Shown here: positions 34,712-43,565 of the stretch, piece by piece
How the letters are laid out: the number at the start of each line of letters is the position of its first letter
How positions within the stretch are numbered: position 1 is the first letter of the stretch
Assembly (NCBI GenBank): GCA_964573295.1
Contig: CAZNJE010000017.1
Location: forward strand, 1 to 64,000
DNA: 64,000 nt
Direction of reading: 5' to 3'
DNA from: CAYQJL01 sp964573295
Lineage (GTDB): Bacteria; Eisenbacteria; RBG-16-71-46; CAIMUX01; WJJG01
Made by a program: the position numbers and the translations under genes
The notes under the pieces: generated by a model
Seen by the model: the letters and a program-made list of their open reading frames with translations, nothing else
Databases searched by the model: none
What the model was told of the DNA's origin: nothing

Positions 34712-35389
34712 TCAGGAGCTGGTGGTCAGAAGCCCTTGTCTGAATAGAATTTCGATTGTCTCTAAGTAGGGCTCCCAGGACGCGGGTCGATCCTCCGTCG
34801 TGCGGCTAGTGAACGATCCGAGTAGCACGCCACCGAATGCGATGGTGCCGAGGAGTCGCCAAACGGCCTCGGGAGGGAGCCGGCGTATCCGCCCGGCGTC
34901 TTGCGCGGCACACAGAAGCTGCTCGGCCATCGTCATCAAGTTCTGTCCCGATCCGCTCGCCGCCATCTCGATCGCCTCGCGGGCCACCTGACCTCCCCGG
35001 CCCAGGTCCTGGCGCAGCAGGCCCGCGATGTCTGGCTCGTGTCGCAATGCTTCCATGAGATGGGTAAGATAGAGGAGCAGGGTTTCCTCGGGAGGAAAGC
35101 CAACGTCGATACGGGAGGAGACCTTGCGCGTGAGGCTAGCGATTCCGTCGCGAAGCGCCTCGCGGTAGAGTGCCTCCTTGCTTCCGAAGTGGTAGTGGAT
35201 CAGGGCCGGATTGACGCCTGCCTGCTGGGCGATCGTCTTGACCGCGGTTTCCGCGAACCCTGCGGATGCGAAACAATGGCGGGCGCTCCTGAGAATCCGG
35301 TTCCTTGTTGAGTCTTCGGTGGTTGAGTCTTCGGTGGTTGAGTCTTCGATGATTGAGCCCTTGGCGCTTGAGTTTTTGGCCGCATCCAT
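34712..35389 (-). CDS. TetR/AcrR-family transcriptional regulator
   Basis: 225 residues. The N-terminal helix-turn-helix (about 28-75) is typical: RNRILRSARHCFASAGFAET, VKTIAQQAGVNPALIHYHFG and SKEALYREAL. The effector domain (90-225) is all helical and unassigned. The N-terminal tail holds 5-residue EDSTT repeats from a 15-bp tandem unit. It is upstream of the symporter-amidohydrolase pair in the same direction, 45 bp from the symporter frame limit, and probably regulates them. A 10-bp inverted repeat lies 54 bp before its start. Confidence 0.88.
   Translation of the reverse strand: MDAAKNSSAKGSIIEDSTTEDSTTEDSTRNRILRSARHCFASAGFAETAVKTIAQQAGVNPALIHYHFGSKEALYREALRDGIASLTRKVSSRIDVGFPPEETLLLYLTHLMEALRHEPDIAGLLRQDLGRGGQVAREAIEMAASGSGQNLMTMAEQLLCAAQDAGRIRRLPPEAVWRLLGTIAFGGVLLGSFTSRTTEDRPASWEPYLETIEILFRQGLLTTSS
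35310..35356. repeat. 15-bp tandem repeat in the tetR N-terminal coding region
   Basis: GAGTCTTCGGTGGTT occurs three times in tandem with one variant copy, encoding EDSTT on the minus strand. Frame is preserved. Confidence 0.8.
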
Positions 35390-35442
35390 AGCAAACCCTC
35401 CGTGACCGGCATAGGGATTCCTCGCTTCGCATCTTTGCGCTC

Positions 35443-35481
35443 ATTGATTGGTCGAATAATCAAATTGTACAACCAATCAAT
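35443..35481. promoter_or_regulatory. TetR-type operator (inverted repeat) before tetR
   Basis: ATTGATTGGT (35443-35452) and ACCAATCAAT (35472-35481) are perfect reverse complements around a 19-base centre. AT-rich promoter-like sequence (TACAAT on the minus strand) lies within. The site is 54 bp before the tetR start and would suit self-repression. The remainder of the 470-bp gap up to 35861 shows no gene. Confidence 0.5.
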
Positions 35482-35861
35482 CTTGATGAAAAGAAGAAAC
35501 GTATTGTGAACCAAAGGCTTATGGATTCTTGATGAAATGGCCTTTCGGATCCAAGGACGCAATGTCGACCGGATCAGCTGCGGTAGGCAATGTGATCTGG
35601 CCTTGGGGTGGAGTATTGCTGGGCCACTTGTCTCCGAGCGCAGTGTATTTCCTCTTCGGATGTGGCCTGGCTCGGCACGCATCATGCATCTAGGAGAGGC
35701 ATCATGCTGACTGGGCATGGTGGTCTGTGCGCACCGGGGGTCGGATGGCCGGGCAAAGGAGACGCTTCCGGAAAGACGTGGGCGCTGGAGGGTGGCCCCG
35801 GAAGTCTTGGAAGGTGTCTCTCGAGACCGGTCATCCGGCCAATCCGGTTAGGCAGGCGATC

Positions 35862-37454
35862 TTACTCTCCGCCAGGCATCCTCTCGTGGATGGTCTTCCC
35901 CGACCAGATCACATTCGGATCGAACTTGCCCATGCCGGGATGGCTCGTCGACGGGCAGACTCGGTTCTCGCAGTTCGGCACCGAGCATAGGCGGCAGGTG
36001 ACGCCGCAATCCACCTCCGGGGTGCTGAAGTTCTCCGCATAGATCAGGTGCTGCGCATCCCGCGCCTGTACCCCCAACGTCAGGCTGTAGACCAGAGGGG
36101 CCGCCCCGAAGTGCAGCGAAGGAGCTCGCACCGACCGCCCGACGCAGAAGTGGATCTCCCCGCGTAGGTCGGGAAAGGTGCTGTATTGGCGGAAGATCGT
36201 GCCGGGGGAGGTGATGAGCGACCGGGCCGATGCCCAGCGGCCGCACACCCGCATGTAGAGCGGCGCGAACTGAAGACCGGAGAAACTGCTGCGCTTCAGG
36301 ACCACCCCGCGCCAGTCCATCTTGATGAAGTGGAACGGCAATCCCGAGTCGAGTTGGCTGATGCGGTTGACTACCGTTTCCCAGTCCGTATCGAGCTCCA
36401 CGGCCAGCCGGTCGACATCATAGCGGTGAGCTTCAGCAAGCTTGACGAAACGGTCGGTCGGCAGTGTGAAGAAGCCGGTGGCCCAACGGCCTGACAGGGA
36501 CCGGAAGATGAGCCACACGATATCTTGCTCGAGTTGATTACGTTCGATCGGCTCAGAGGCTGCTGGCGGGAAGTTCTGGTCCACCCAGCGGCTCGCGAAC
36601 CTCTCGATGTCGGCCTGTCCGTCCGAGTCGAAGAGCCGGATGATGCGGATGTGCCCGACAACCCGCCCGAGTTCGAAGGGATACTGATTCGGGTGCACCC
36701 TCGCTGAGATCGTGGCCCTTTTCTGATCCTTCAAGGAGAGCAACCAGCGAAGGCCCTCCCACCGGCCACGCCCGCTGCGCGCCGTGGCAGGGACGCGCTC
36801 GACGCGCACTTGTTCCGACTCCAGGAGCGAGGTGAGCATCTCCATGGGAGTACGGTGCTTGCGCCGCTCCTCGCTGTGGATGCGCCGAATGTCCTTCTCC
36901 ACCTCGCGGGTGTAGTGTCTCATCTGGGGATCGGTCTGAAACGCTTCGACCGCCGACTGGACCAGGGACTCTCGGGCCGCATCCGTGTGCGCCATAGACA
37001 ATTGTGAGTTTCTTGCCCGTAGAGATTGAACTTCCGAAGCGAGCCGGAGAAATGCTCCGGCCAGTGCCGGGTCCGAGGCTGCGGCCGCGAAGAGCCGGTC
37101 CTTCTGAACGGGCGTGAAATCGACACCCGCCTCGGCCAGATCCACGACGCTCTCCTGCACCTTGCTCTCGGGGCCCTGCATCTGATGAGCCCAGTGATGG
37201 ATCATCGCTGCCGTGACTCCCTGGGTTTCCAGGGCTGCGATCAGGATTCGCCGCATGGTCTGGGAGGAGGGCATTCGGTGTAAGTTCAGGTAAGCGCTTA
37301 GATTGGAGACCGCCATCCCTACGACGGCCGCCAGGTCCTTCTGGCGCCGTCCGGACTGCACAAGGTGGGAGTGCAGCCCCCGGGCCACGCCTCGCCAATC
37401 GTCAGTACCGATGGTCTCGACCAGCTTCTCATTTGCATCAGGACGATGGTCCAT
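35862..37454 (-). CDS. Large XRE-type regulator with IrrE/ScfR-like C-terminal half
   Basis: 530 residues. The N-terminal helix-turn-helix is at about 33-65 (RRQKDLAAVVGMAVSNLSAY). A central part (190-430) resembles the fatty-acid-responsive RamB/ScfR regulators. The C-terminus carries a Cys cluster, VTCRLCSVPNCENRVCP, at about 493-509, corresponding to the CxxCxxxxCxxR pattern of that family. Where the IrrE peptidase fold normally has HExxH, this protein has GRVVGH, so the first metal His and the catalytic Glu are missing; peptidase activity is unlikely. The ligand could be a metabolite sensed through the Cys site. AT-rich sequence precedes its start (37455-37560). Confidence 0.75.
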   Translation of the reverse strand: MDHRPDANEKLVETIGTDDWRGVARGLHSHLVQSGRRQKDLAAVVGMAVSNLSAYLNLHRMPSSQTMRRILIAALETQGVTAAMIHHWAHQMQGPESKVQESVVDLAEAGVDFTPVQKDRLFAAAASDPALAGAFLRLASEVQSLRARNSQLSMAHTDAARESLVQSAVEAFQTDPQMRHYTREVEKDIRRIHSEERRKHRTPMEMLTSLLESEQVRVERVPATARSGRGRWEGLRWLLSLKDQKRATISARVHPNQYPFELGRVVGHIRIIRLFDSDGQADIERFASRWVDQNFPPAASEPIERNQLEQDIVWLIFRSLSGRWATGFFTLPTDRFVKLAEAHRYDVDRLAVELDTDWETVVNRISQLDSGLPFHFIKMDWRGVVLKRSSFSGLQFAPLYMRVCGRWASARSLITSPGTIFRQYSTFPDLRGEIHFCVGRSVRAPSLHFGAAPLVYSLTLGVQARDAQHLIYAENFSTPEVDCGVTCRLCSVPNCENRVCPSTSHPGMGKFDPNVIWSGKTIHERMPGGE

Positions 37455-37716
37455 GGCGACCCCCTGTATATACGCAGTGATAATTTACATTGGTTATCTG
37501 GTCGAACGCGTTGTATGAACCACGAGATATATATAACCCACATGTGTATAGAAAATCAAGCAGATACAATGTGATAGCCGTGCGTGATTTGTCTGGCAAT
37601 CGGATTATCCCACCCGATATCATAGAAACGTGGTGAGGGGACGGTGAAGTTATCAGAATGTTGACGATCTTATCGGTCTGACGACGGTCAGCGGTACCGC
37701 AGAAGGAGTAAGGAAG

Positions 37717-37947
37717 ATGAAAGGTCTCTCGTGGGACGACTTCCAACGGCAGGCGAAGGCCACGATCTGCAGCAATTGCGAGTGCGGATTCAACACCCCT
37801 TATCGCGGAAATGCCACTTGCTTGCAGTCATGGCTCCGATTCCATTCCTCGCGTGGGATTCTCCTCTCCTGCAACGCCTCGCGCGCTGAAGGTGTCTATG
37901 CTCGAAGGGAAGACTCGCTGATGTCTTCCCACGTCGTCGAGCAGTAG
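37717..37947 (+). CDS. Possible small protein (76 residues), unidentified
   Basis: The ATG at 37717 is preceded by AAGGAG eight bases upstream (GCAGAAGGAGTAAGGAAG), a good ribosome site. The product starts MKGLSWDDFQRQAKATICSN and has a CSNCECG cluster, then becomes less protein-like near the end. No family is recognised. It may be a chance frame. Confidence 0.25.
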   Translation: MKGLSWDDFQRQAKATICSNCECGFNTPYRGNATCLQSWLRFHSSRGILLSCNASRAEGVYARREDSLMSSHVVEQ

Positions 37948-37982
37948 GCGTCGAGCAGTAGGCGTCGAGCAGTAGGCGTCGG
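37936..37982. repeat. 14-bp tandem repeat
   Basis: GTCGAGCAGTAGGC repeated from 37936, 37950 and 37964 with a partial fourth copy. It overlaps the end of the doubtful small gene. Confidence 0.85.
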
Positions 37983-38138
37983 GCTTCGAATGGGGGCCAG
38001 GCTTCGGTCGGCGGGAAAGCGCATGCGCTGGATGGCCGGTCCTGATCGCAGCGGGGTCTGGCTCCGAGAAACGTGACCAACCGGGCCTTGTCCCATCCGG
38101 ACAAGGCCTTTCCATCCTCTGGCTCCGCGCTCTGGTTC

Positions 38139-38190
38139 TGCTGTTTGAGGTCTTGCTGTTTGAGGTCTTGCTGCTTGAGGTCTTGCTTCC
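38139..38190. repeat. 15-bp tandem repeat
   Basis: TGCTGTTTGAGGTCT twice, a variant with one change, and a partial copy (starts 38139, 38154, 38169). Confidence 0.85.
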
Positions 38191-38351
38191 TGTGGTCCTT
38201 CCGCCTGCGGATCTGCTCTCGAAGAGGTTCGAACTTCAGATCCATGACGGGTATCTCGTTACCACCGTTGCACCCTGGGCCGCGGTTGGGTAGCATCGCT
38301 CTGTTTTCCTGAAGTAGCGAGCAGGGATCGGCTCCGCAACGAAAGGTATCG

Positions 38352-39722
38352 ATGGACGATCACCGCAACGCGTCAACCGGCGAGCAGGCCGGATCTTCCA
38401 AGGGGTATGTCCTCACCGAATACCTGGCTATCCTGCAGTCGTGGAAGAACCTTGCCATGGCGCTGCTGATCTCGATCACAGTGATCTCGGTGATCACTGC
38501 CTTCATCCTCCCCCCAGTGTACGAGAGCGAGACACGTCTCATGCCGGTTGGGGAATCGGATCTGATGGGGTCCTCCCGGTTCCAAACGCTCTCGCAATTC
38601 GCCGGTTTCGTCGATTTCGCCTCCATCGCCGGCGGCGGTTCGGCTCGGAACTCGCTCGTCTCGATCCTGGACAGCGACCAGCTCCGCGTCCGAGTGGCCC
38701 GCGCTTTGAACCTGGCGGAACGCTACGGAGTCGATCATCCGGACTCGTCGATTCGCCACGTGCTGGCCGGCCGGGTGCTGCGCGACAAGCTCACCTTTGC
38801 CATCAACAAGTACGACAACATCGTGATCACGGCCGAAGCCGAGGATCCCGATCTCGTGATCGGGATCCTCGATGAAACCATCGCGCAGGTTGCCACGATC
38901 CAGAACCAGATGAACCTCAGCACCGCTCGCCAGACCCGCCAGTTCGTGGAGCGGCGCATGGGCGAGGCCCGCGCGACGCTGCGGGATGCCCAGATCTCGC
39001 TCACGAAATTCCAGAATGAGTACGGCATCATCGCAGTGGTCGAGCAGCAAGCGGCCATGGTCGAGTTGGTCGCCCGGCTCGAGACCGAGATGACGCTCAA
39101 GAAGGCCGAACTGAGCGCAGCTCGAAACTTCTACGGTGGGCAGTCGAGCCGGATCCGACAACTGGAGGCCGAGATTCAAGCCTTGGACAATCAGCTCCAG
39201 CGCATCCTGCGCCCCGGCGAGGCGGCGCCGGGTGAGCCGGCGCCGGGTGAGCCGGCAGCGGGTGGACCGGCAGCGGGTGGACCGGCAGCGGGTGGACCGG
39301 CAGCGGGCGGACCGGCGGGCGATGAGCCGGCACCCGACGAGCCGGCGATCGACGATGCGGGCGTCTGGACCCGAAGTCCCTCGCTGCGGGAGATGCCCGA
39401 CCTTGCGGCCGAGTACGCCCGGCTGGCCATGGATGTCGAGATCCAGCAAAGTCTTCTGGCCCTCCTGGCCCAGCAGTACGAGCAGGCCAAGATCAACGAA
39501 GTGCGCGAGGTGAGCAGCTTCGAGGTCGTCGATCCGCCGCGCGATCCTCCCAAACCGACACGCACGAAGAAGAAGATCGTCCTGGCGGGGTTCATCGTAG
39601 CGGTGATTCTGGCCGCGGCGTTACCGGTCTTGATCGACAGCCTGGACCGCTACTTCCCTGGGGAGGCCCGCCGGGAAGCCCGTGATCTGTTGCGCAGCCT
39701 GCTGACACGCAGGTCGAGCTAG
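38352..39722 (+). CDS. Wzz/GumC-type chain-length determinant, inner-membrane coiled-coil protein
   Basis: 456 residues. Membrane helices at about 34-54 (LAMALLISITVISVITAFIL) and 420-440 (IVLAGFIVAVILAAALPVLI) enclose a periplasmic part. The Wzz signature LPPVYESETRLMPVG follows the first helix, and the Pro-rich segment VVDPPRDPPKPTRTKKK precedes the second. The central helices form a coiled coil (about 190-290) broken by low complexity of 5-residue PAAGG units at about 287-335. No cytoplasmic tyrosine-kinase domain is fused. It is followed directly by the flippase, so it probably sets polysaccharide length in a surface-glycan pathway. The ATG at 38352 follows the weak site ACGAAAGG. Confidence 0.85.
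   Translation: MDDHRNASTGEQAGSSKGYVLTEYLAILQSWKNLAMALLISITVISVITAFILPPVYESETRLMPVGESDLMGSSRFQTLSQFAGFVDFASIAGGGSARNSLVSILDSDQLRVRVARALNLAERYGVDHPDSSIRHVLAGRVLRDKLTFAINKYDNIVITAEAEDPDLVIGILDETIAQVATIQNQMNLSTARQTRQFVERRMGEARATLRDAQISLTKFQNEYGIIAVVEQQAAMVELVARLETEMTLKKAELSAARNFYGGQSSRIRQLEAEIQALDNQLQRILRPGEAAPGEPAPGEPAAGGPAAGGPAAGGPAAGGPAGDEPAPDEPAIDDAGVWTRSPSLREMPDLAAEYARLAMDVEIQQSLLALLAQQYEQAKINEVREVSSFEVVDPPRDPPKPTRTKKKIVLAGFIVAVILAAALPVLIDSLDRYFPGEARREARDLLRSLLTRRSS
39208..39355. repeat. In-frame 15-bp repeats in the Wzz-type gene
   Basis: GCGGGTGGACCGGCA units, repeated about four times without change and flanked by diverged copies, encode PAAGG within the predicted coiled coil. Confidence 0.85.
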
Positions 39723-39781
39723 CCGCCGGTCGGCCCACCTTGTTGAGGGGGGCCTTCGGATCGGCCTGGGGGACAGCGGGA

Positions 39782-41281
39782 TTGCCAGACCCCAAGCGTT
39801 ACCTTGACACCGAGTCGCTCACGCCCCACCTCAAGCGCGCCACGGTGCGAGGCGGCGCCTACACCCTGCTGGCCCAGGCCGCCAAGTTCGTGCTCGGCTT
39901 GGGAGCCACCGTTGTGCTGGCTCGGCTGCTCACGCCGGCCGACTATGGTCTGGTGGCCATGGTGGCTGCCTTCATGTCGTTCGCGGCCATCTTCCGCGAT
40001 CTCGGGTTGTCGATGGCCACCGTTCAGCAGAGCGAGGTCACCCACGACCAAGTGAGCACCCTGTTCTGGGTCAATCAGGCCATTGGGTTGCTGTTGACCA
40101 TCGTGGTAGCGGCCTGCGCTCCCTTGGTAGTTTGGTTCTACGATACTCCCGCGCTGCGCGACGTGACGCTTGTGCTGGCCACGACCTTCCTGCTCGGAGG
40201 CCTGACGATACAGCACCAAGCCCTTCTGCGACGGCAGATGCGATTTCGCGCGCTGGCGGCCATCGAGGTGGCCTCGCTCGCCGTGGGCACGGGGGTAGCC
40301 GTCCTGCTGGCCCTGTCGGGAGCGGGGTACTGGGCGCTGGTATTGCGCGAGATCACCGTGGCCTTCGTGATCGCCGTGGGAGTGTGGTTGTTTTGCGGTT
40401 GGCGTCCCGGCCTGCCGCGGCGCCGCAGCGGTTCGAAGGCCATGCTCGCCTTCGGGAGCAATCTGACTGCGTACAACATCATCAACTACTTCTCACGAAA
40501 CATGGATCGGATCTTGCTCGGACGTCGCTGGGGCGATCAGCAGCTCGGCTTGTACAGCAAAGCTCACCGGCTTCTGATGCTGCCGATCCATCAGATCCAA
40601 ATGCCTATGGCGAGCGTGGCGATCCCCGCCCTCAGCCGGATCAAGGACGACCCGGAGCGCTACAGACGCTACTACTGTAGCGCGATGACCCTGATCGGCT
40701 ACGTGACCACGCCGATGGTCGTGGCAATGGCGGTCCTCGCGACCGAGGTCGTGGACCTGGCCCTGGGCGAGCAATGGCAAGAGGCCGGACCGATCTTCCG
40801 GGTGCTGGTCATTGCCGCCCTCGGGCGTCCCATCATGGATGCCAACTACTGGATCTACATCTCGCTGGGCCGCGCCCGGCGCATGCTCGTCTGGGGAGTG
40901 GTGAGCGCACCGCTCTTCGTGCTCGCCTTCGTGCTGGGATTGCCCAAGGGGGCCATGGGGGTGGCGCAGGGGTTTGCCGTATGCTCGCTCGTTCTGCGTG
41001 GACCGGCGTTCCTGTGGGCGCTTCGCGGATCACCGGTGGGCATAGGGGACCTGTGGCGAGCCACGTACCGGTCCACGGTACTGAGCGCTGTGATGCTGGT
41101 CGTCATGATTCCGGTCAGATGGGCCGTGCTCTCTCTGGGCCAGCCCGCGGTGTTCTTCGTCCCTGCGGCCAGCGGTGTGGTGGTTCTTGGCCTAGGGGTC
41201 TGGCTCTGGCCGGGAGCGCGGACCGAGGTCCGCAAGCTCATCGAGACCGCACGGATGTTCCAGCTGGCGCCGCGGGGCTAG
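39782..41281 (+). CDS. Polysaccharide flippase (MOP superfamily, Wzx/RfbX-like)
   Basis: About 500 residues with 12-14 membrane helices. It starts RATVRGGAYTLLAQAAKFVL and continues ATVVLARLLTPADYGLVAMV, typical of the lipopolysaccharide-biosynthesis flippase family that moves lipid-linked repeat units across the inner membrane. NYFSRNMDRILLGRRWGDQQLGLYSKAH is the family's mid-protein signature. The start is uncertain: TTG 39782 (GGGGGACAGCGGGA upstream) is preferred, TTG 39740 is in the same frame. It is about 60 bp after the Wzz-type gene. Its last 90 bp overlap the end of mobA, on the other strand. Confidence 0.85.
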   Translation: MPDPKRYLDTESLTPHLKRATVRGGAYTLLAQAAKFVLGLGATVVLARLLTPADYGLVAMVAAFMSFAAIFRDLGLSMATVQQSEVTHDQVSTLFWVNQAIGLLLTIVVAACAPLVVWFYDTPALRDVTLVLATTFLLGGLTIQHQALLRRQMRFRALAAIEVASLAVGTGVAVLLALSGAGYWALVLREITVAFVIAVGVWLFCGWRPGLPRRRSGSKAMLAFGSNLTAYNIINYFSRNMDRILLGRRWGDQQLGLYSKAHRLLMLPIHQIQMPMASVAIPALSRIKDDPERYRRYYCSAMTLIGYVTTPMVVAMAVLATEVVDLALGEQWQEAGPIFRVLVIAALGRPIMDANYWIYISLGRARRMLVWGVVSAPLFVLAFVLGLPKGAMGVAQGFAVCSLVLRGPAFLWALRGSPVGIGDLWRATYRSTVLSAVMLVVMIPVRWAVLSLGQPAVFFVPAASGVVVLGLGVWLWPGARTEVRKLIETARMFQLAPRG

Positions 41282-42001
41282 GTCGGGGGCGGAAGCGTCC
41301 GCGGCCAGGTCACGAGCTGTCTGCCGTTCGACCTGGCGTTCGACCTCGCGTTGGGCCTGGCGTTCGAAACGGACGAGGTCGGCGATCGTGTTGACATTCG
41401 CGTGCCAGGGAATGCCTCGGCCGGCGTGGGGGATCCACTCCTCGGGCGGCACCAGTCGGCTACGGACCTCTTCGATGAGACGGGCGGGTTTCAGGTGGTT
41501 GAGATCGATGGCCTGCGCGATGGCAGGTAGGGCCGATCTTGCATAGAGAGCGTGCAGAGGTTCCGGTGTCAGCCCGTGCGGGGGGCGGTCCCTCACCGGA
41601 GCCACTATATCGAACCGATTTGTGCCCAGCCCCGCAAGGTGTTGCAACAAAGTGGCCGACGTGAACGGCATGTCGCAGGCGACGACCGCCAGCGTATCGT
41701 GGCGAGCGTGGCGCAGCGAAGCCTCGATGCCGCCCAGGGGACCCAGGTCCGTGTGGCGATCGGTCACCAGGGGACGGCCGAGGCATTCGAAGCGCTCGGG
41801 TTGATTCGTCGAGATGAAGACTTCCGCGCTGATTGAATCCAGCACGGCGAGCTGGCGGGCGATGAGTGTTCTGCCGTTCAGCTCGGCGAAGGCCTTCTCC
41901 GCTCCGAAACGTCGCGAGCGCCCCCCACAGAGGACGACCGCGGAGAAGGCCTGAACGGGTCTTCGAGTTCTCCGAGGGTCGTTGGCTTCCGGCTGCGTCA
42001 T
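41192..42001 (-). CDS. mobA: Molybdenum cofactor guanylyltransferase MobA
   Basis: Joins GMP to molybdopterin. The nucleotide-binding start FSAVVLCGGRSRRFGAEKAF (about 20-39) and the VVACDMPFTSA motif (about 106-116) are diagnostic, with NGRTLIARQL and DLGPLGGIEASLRHA between. 269 residues, longer than the ~195 of the family: about 60 C-terminal residues are Arg/Gln/Glu-rich repeats (REVERQVERQTARD) and overlap the flippase end. Adds to evidence for a Mo- or W-enzyme capability; a MobA-like protein also occurs in selenium-dependent molybdenum hydroxylase gene sets, and the selenium operon lies 6 kb away. Assignment as MobA rather than another Mo-cofactor nucleotidyltransferase is likely, not certain. 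Confidence 0.83.
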   Translation of the reverse strand: MTQPEANDPRRTRRPVQAFSAVVLCGGRSRRFGAEKAFAELNGRTLIARQLAVLDSISAEVFISTNQPERFECLGRPLVTDRHTDLGPLGGIEASLRHARHDTLAVVACDMPFTSATLLQHLAGLGTNRFDIVAPVRDRPPHGLTPEPLHALYARSALPAIAQAIDLNHLKPARLIEEVRSRLVPPEEWIPHAGRGIPWHANVNTIADLVRFERQAQREVERQVERQTARDLAADASAPDLAPRRQLEHPCGLDELADLGPRSRPEPDP

Positions 42002-42084
42002 GGTTGCCTTCGGCCTCCTTCTCTCCTCGGCCAGATCGCCGATGATCGTCAGGTTACGGTCGGCGGTCAGCTAAACGGTGGCCG

Positions 42085-43332
42085 TCAGCTAACCGGTGGC
42101 CGTAGGCGGCGGAGTGCGTGGACTAGGTCCAGGAGGGCGGGCGTATCGTCCCGGACAGCCAGGACTTCCTCGAGCAGACGGAGGCCAGTGGGGATATGCT
42201 CTCGGAACCCCTGGCGCTCCATCCGGCAACCGAGCTTGGCAAACGCGCCCAGCGCTTGCATGAGCCGATTGGCGGCACTGGCCTGGAAGCGGAGCCGCCA
42301 GACACGTTCCGCGGCCTGCACCTGATCCAGGGAGGATGATCTGTGGGTCGGCGCCTGTTGATGTGGTTGCTGCTGCGTAGCGTGCTGCCGTTCGTGCAGA
42401 CGGTCCCGGTAGAAGGAGACCAGACGATTTCGTAGCGCTGGAGGAAGATCGACGTAGGGGTCGAACAGCAACGAGGCCAGATCGTATTCCGGGGGACCGG
42501 GTCGGGCGCCTTGGTAGTCGATGACTACCAACCGATCCGTGTTGGCCAGCATCAGATTGCGCGACTGATAGTCGCGGTGCATCAACACGCGGCGATCGAG
42601 ACCGGTCAGCGCGGTTTCGGCGAGCAGGCCGCACTCGTCCTTGATTGCGTCCCAGGGTGTGTCGGCATGGTAGACGTGACGAGCCAGTTCCTGGAAGAAG
42701 TAGCCGGCTTCGTACCGGACGATGTAATCGTGGTCGTAGTTGGGATGGGGCCCCACGATGTCGTCGGCAGTAGCACGATGTGCGTCGGTGTCGTCGACAG
42801 TGTCGCCGACGGTGGTGCGATCGGCGTCGATGTCGCCGACGGTGGTGCGATCCAGGCTTGCGCCGCCCCCCGTGCCGCCACCGATTCCGGATTCGGTGGG
42901 TAGTGCGGGTGCGGTCTGTATTCGCACGAGGTACTCGAGCGCTCGCCGATAGTAGCGCTCCACCGTATCGAAATCGCGAGGTTCTTGCTCGCGAATCCCG
43001 ATCTGGGATGTGACGACATCGCACAGGTGTTCATCGCCTAGATCTTCCATCAGGAGAAGACCGGCGTCCGGATCGGTGGCTTTCAGATGGGGAACATCGA
43101 TTCCCCGGGCGGTCAGAAAATCGTGAACCGTCCGTTCCCAGCGATGTTCGCGTGGCGTGGAGGCCACCGAGGCGGACGTCTGGGACAGCACCCAGCGGCG
43201 CCCCCCATACTGAAAACGATAGAAGCGCCGTGTCGATCCGTCACCGGCCAGCGGTATCAATGTGACATCCGCTGATCCGGGCAGAGCGCTGTCCAGGAAT
43301 GACTCGAGCCGTGGCAATGCGTTGCGTGACAT
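42085..43332 (-). CDS. Aminoglycoside-phosphotransferase-fold sugar kinase, AmgK-like
   Basis: 415-residue kinase of the COG3178 type (peptidoglycan amino-sugar kinases). The start ALPRLESFLDSALPGSADVT is followed by PLAGDGSTRRFYRF, the nucleotide-binding loop of the family. The catalytic HRDYQSRNLML and the metal-binding VIDYQGARPGPPEYDLASLL with FDPYVDLP give the H-x-D-x4-N and DYQ motifs. ATG 43332 with GAGG upstream is preferred; ATG 43347 and upstream frame to 43785 are alternatives. Residues about 145-190 are an inserted, Asp/Thr-rich repeat (RTTVGDxxDD). Peptidoglycan-sugar recycling is the expected role. No MurU-type partner is adjacent; mobA is the nearest nucleotidyltransferase. Confidence 0.78.
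   Translation of the reverse strand: MSRNALPRLESFLDSALPGSADVTLIPLAGDGSTRRFYRFQYGGRRWVLSQTSASVASTPREHRWERTVHDFLTARGIDVPHLKATDPDAGLLLMEDLGDEHLCDVVTSQIGIREQEPRDFDTVERYYRRALEYLVRIQTAPALPTESGIGGGTGGGASLDRTTVGDIDADRTTVGDTVDDTDAHRATADDIVGPHPNYDHDYIVRYEAGYFFQELARHVYHADTPWDAIKDECGLLAETALTGLDRRVLMHRDYQSRNLMLANTDRLVVIDYQGARPGPPEYDLASLLFDPYVDLPPALRNRLVSFYRDRLHERQHATQQQPHQQAPTHRSSSLDQVQAAERVWRLRFQASAANRLMQALGAFAKLGCRMERQGFREHIPTGLRLLEEVLAVRDDTPALLDLVHALRRLRPPVS
42770..42895. repeat. In-frame repeats in the AmgK-like gene
   Basis: Tandem units of GTCGCCGACGGTGGTGCGATC type (about 24-27 bases) encode RTTVGDxxDD copies on the minus strand. Frame is kept. Confidence 0.7.
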
Positions 43333-43565
43333 GATCCTCTTTCCCATTCCAATGCGAGAATCGTGGATCTCGGTGTAGCCGCACCGGAATGCTCTCTCCC
43401 CCAAATAGTACGCCCATTCACCGGCTTCGTTCCAGTGATACTCCTGGGTCGGGCGAGCGTGGCGCGATCCGTGTCCAGGGGCCGGCGCTGTCGAGATGAC
43501 GCCCATCGCGCTACGTCGATGGACGAAGATGCGAAGCGCAGGCGCAACCGCAGTGCGCCCATCCG

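Larger units (their letters stand above)
37455..38351. other. Intergenic region with two tandem repeats and one doubtful small gene
   Basis: A 0.9-kb interval. The left part (37470-37560) is AT-rich and likely holds the promoter of the minus-strand regulator. Frames on both strands in the right part run through repeats and are not convincing; one minus-strand frame begins MDLKFEPLREQIRRRK at 38245 but turns into repeat-derived sequence. Confidence 0.5.
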
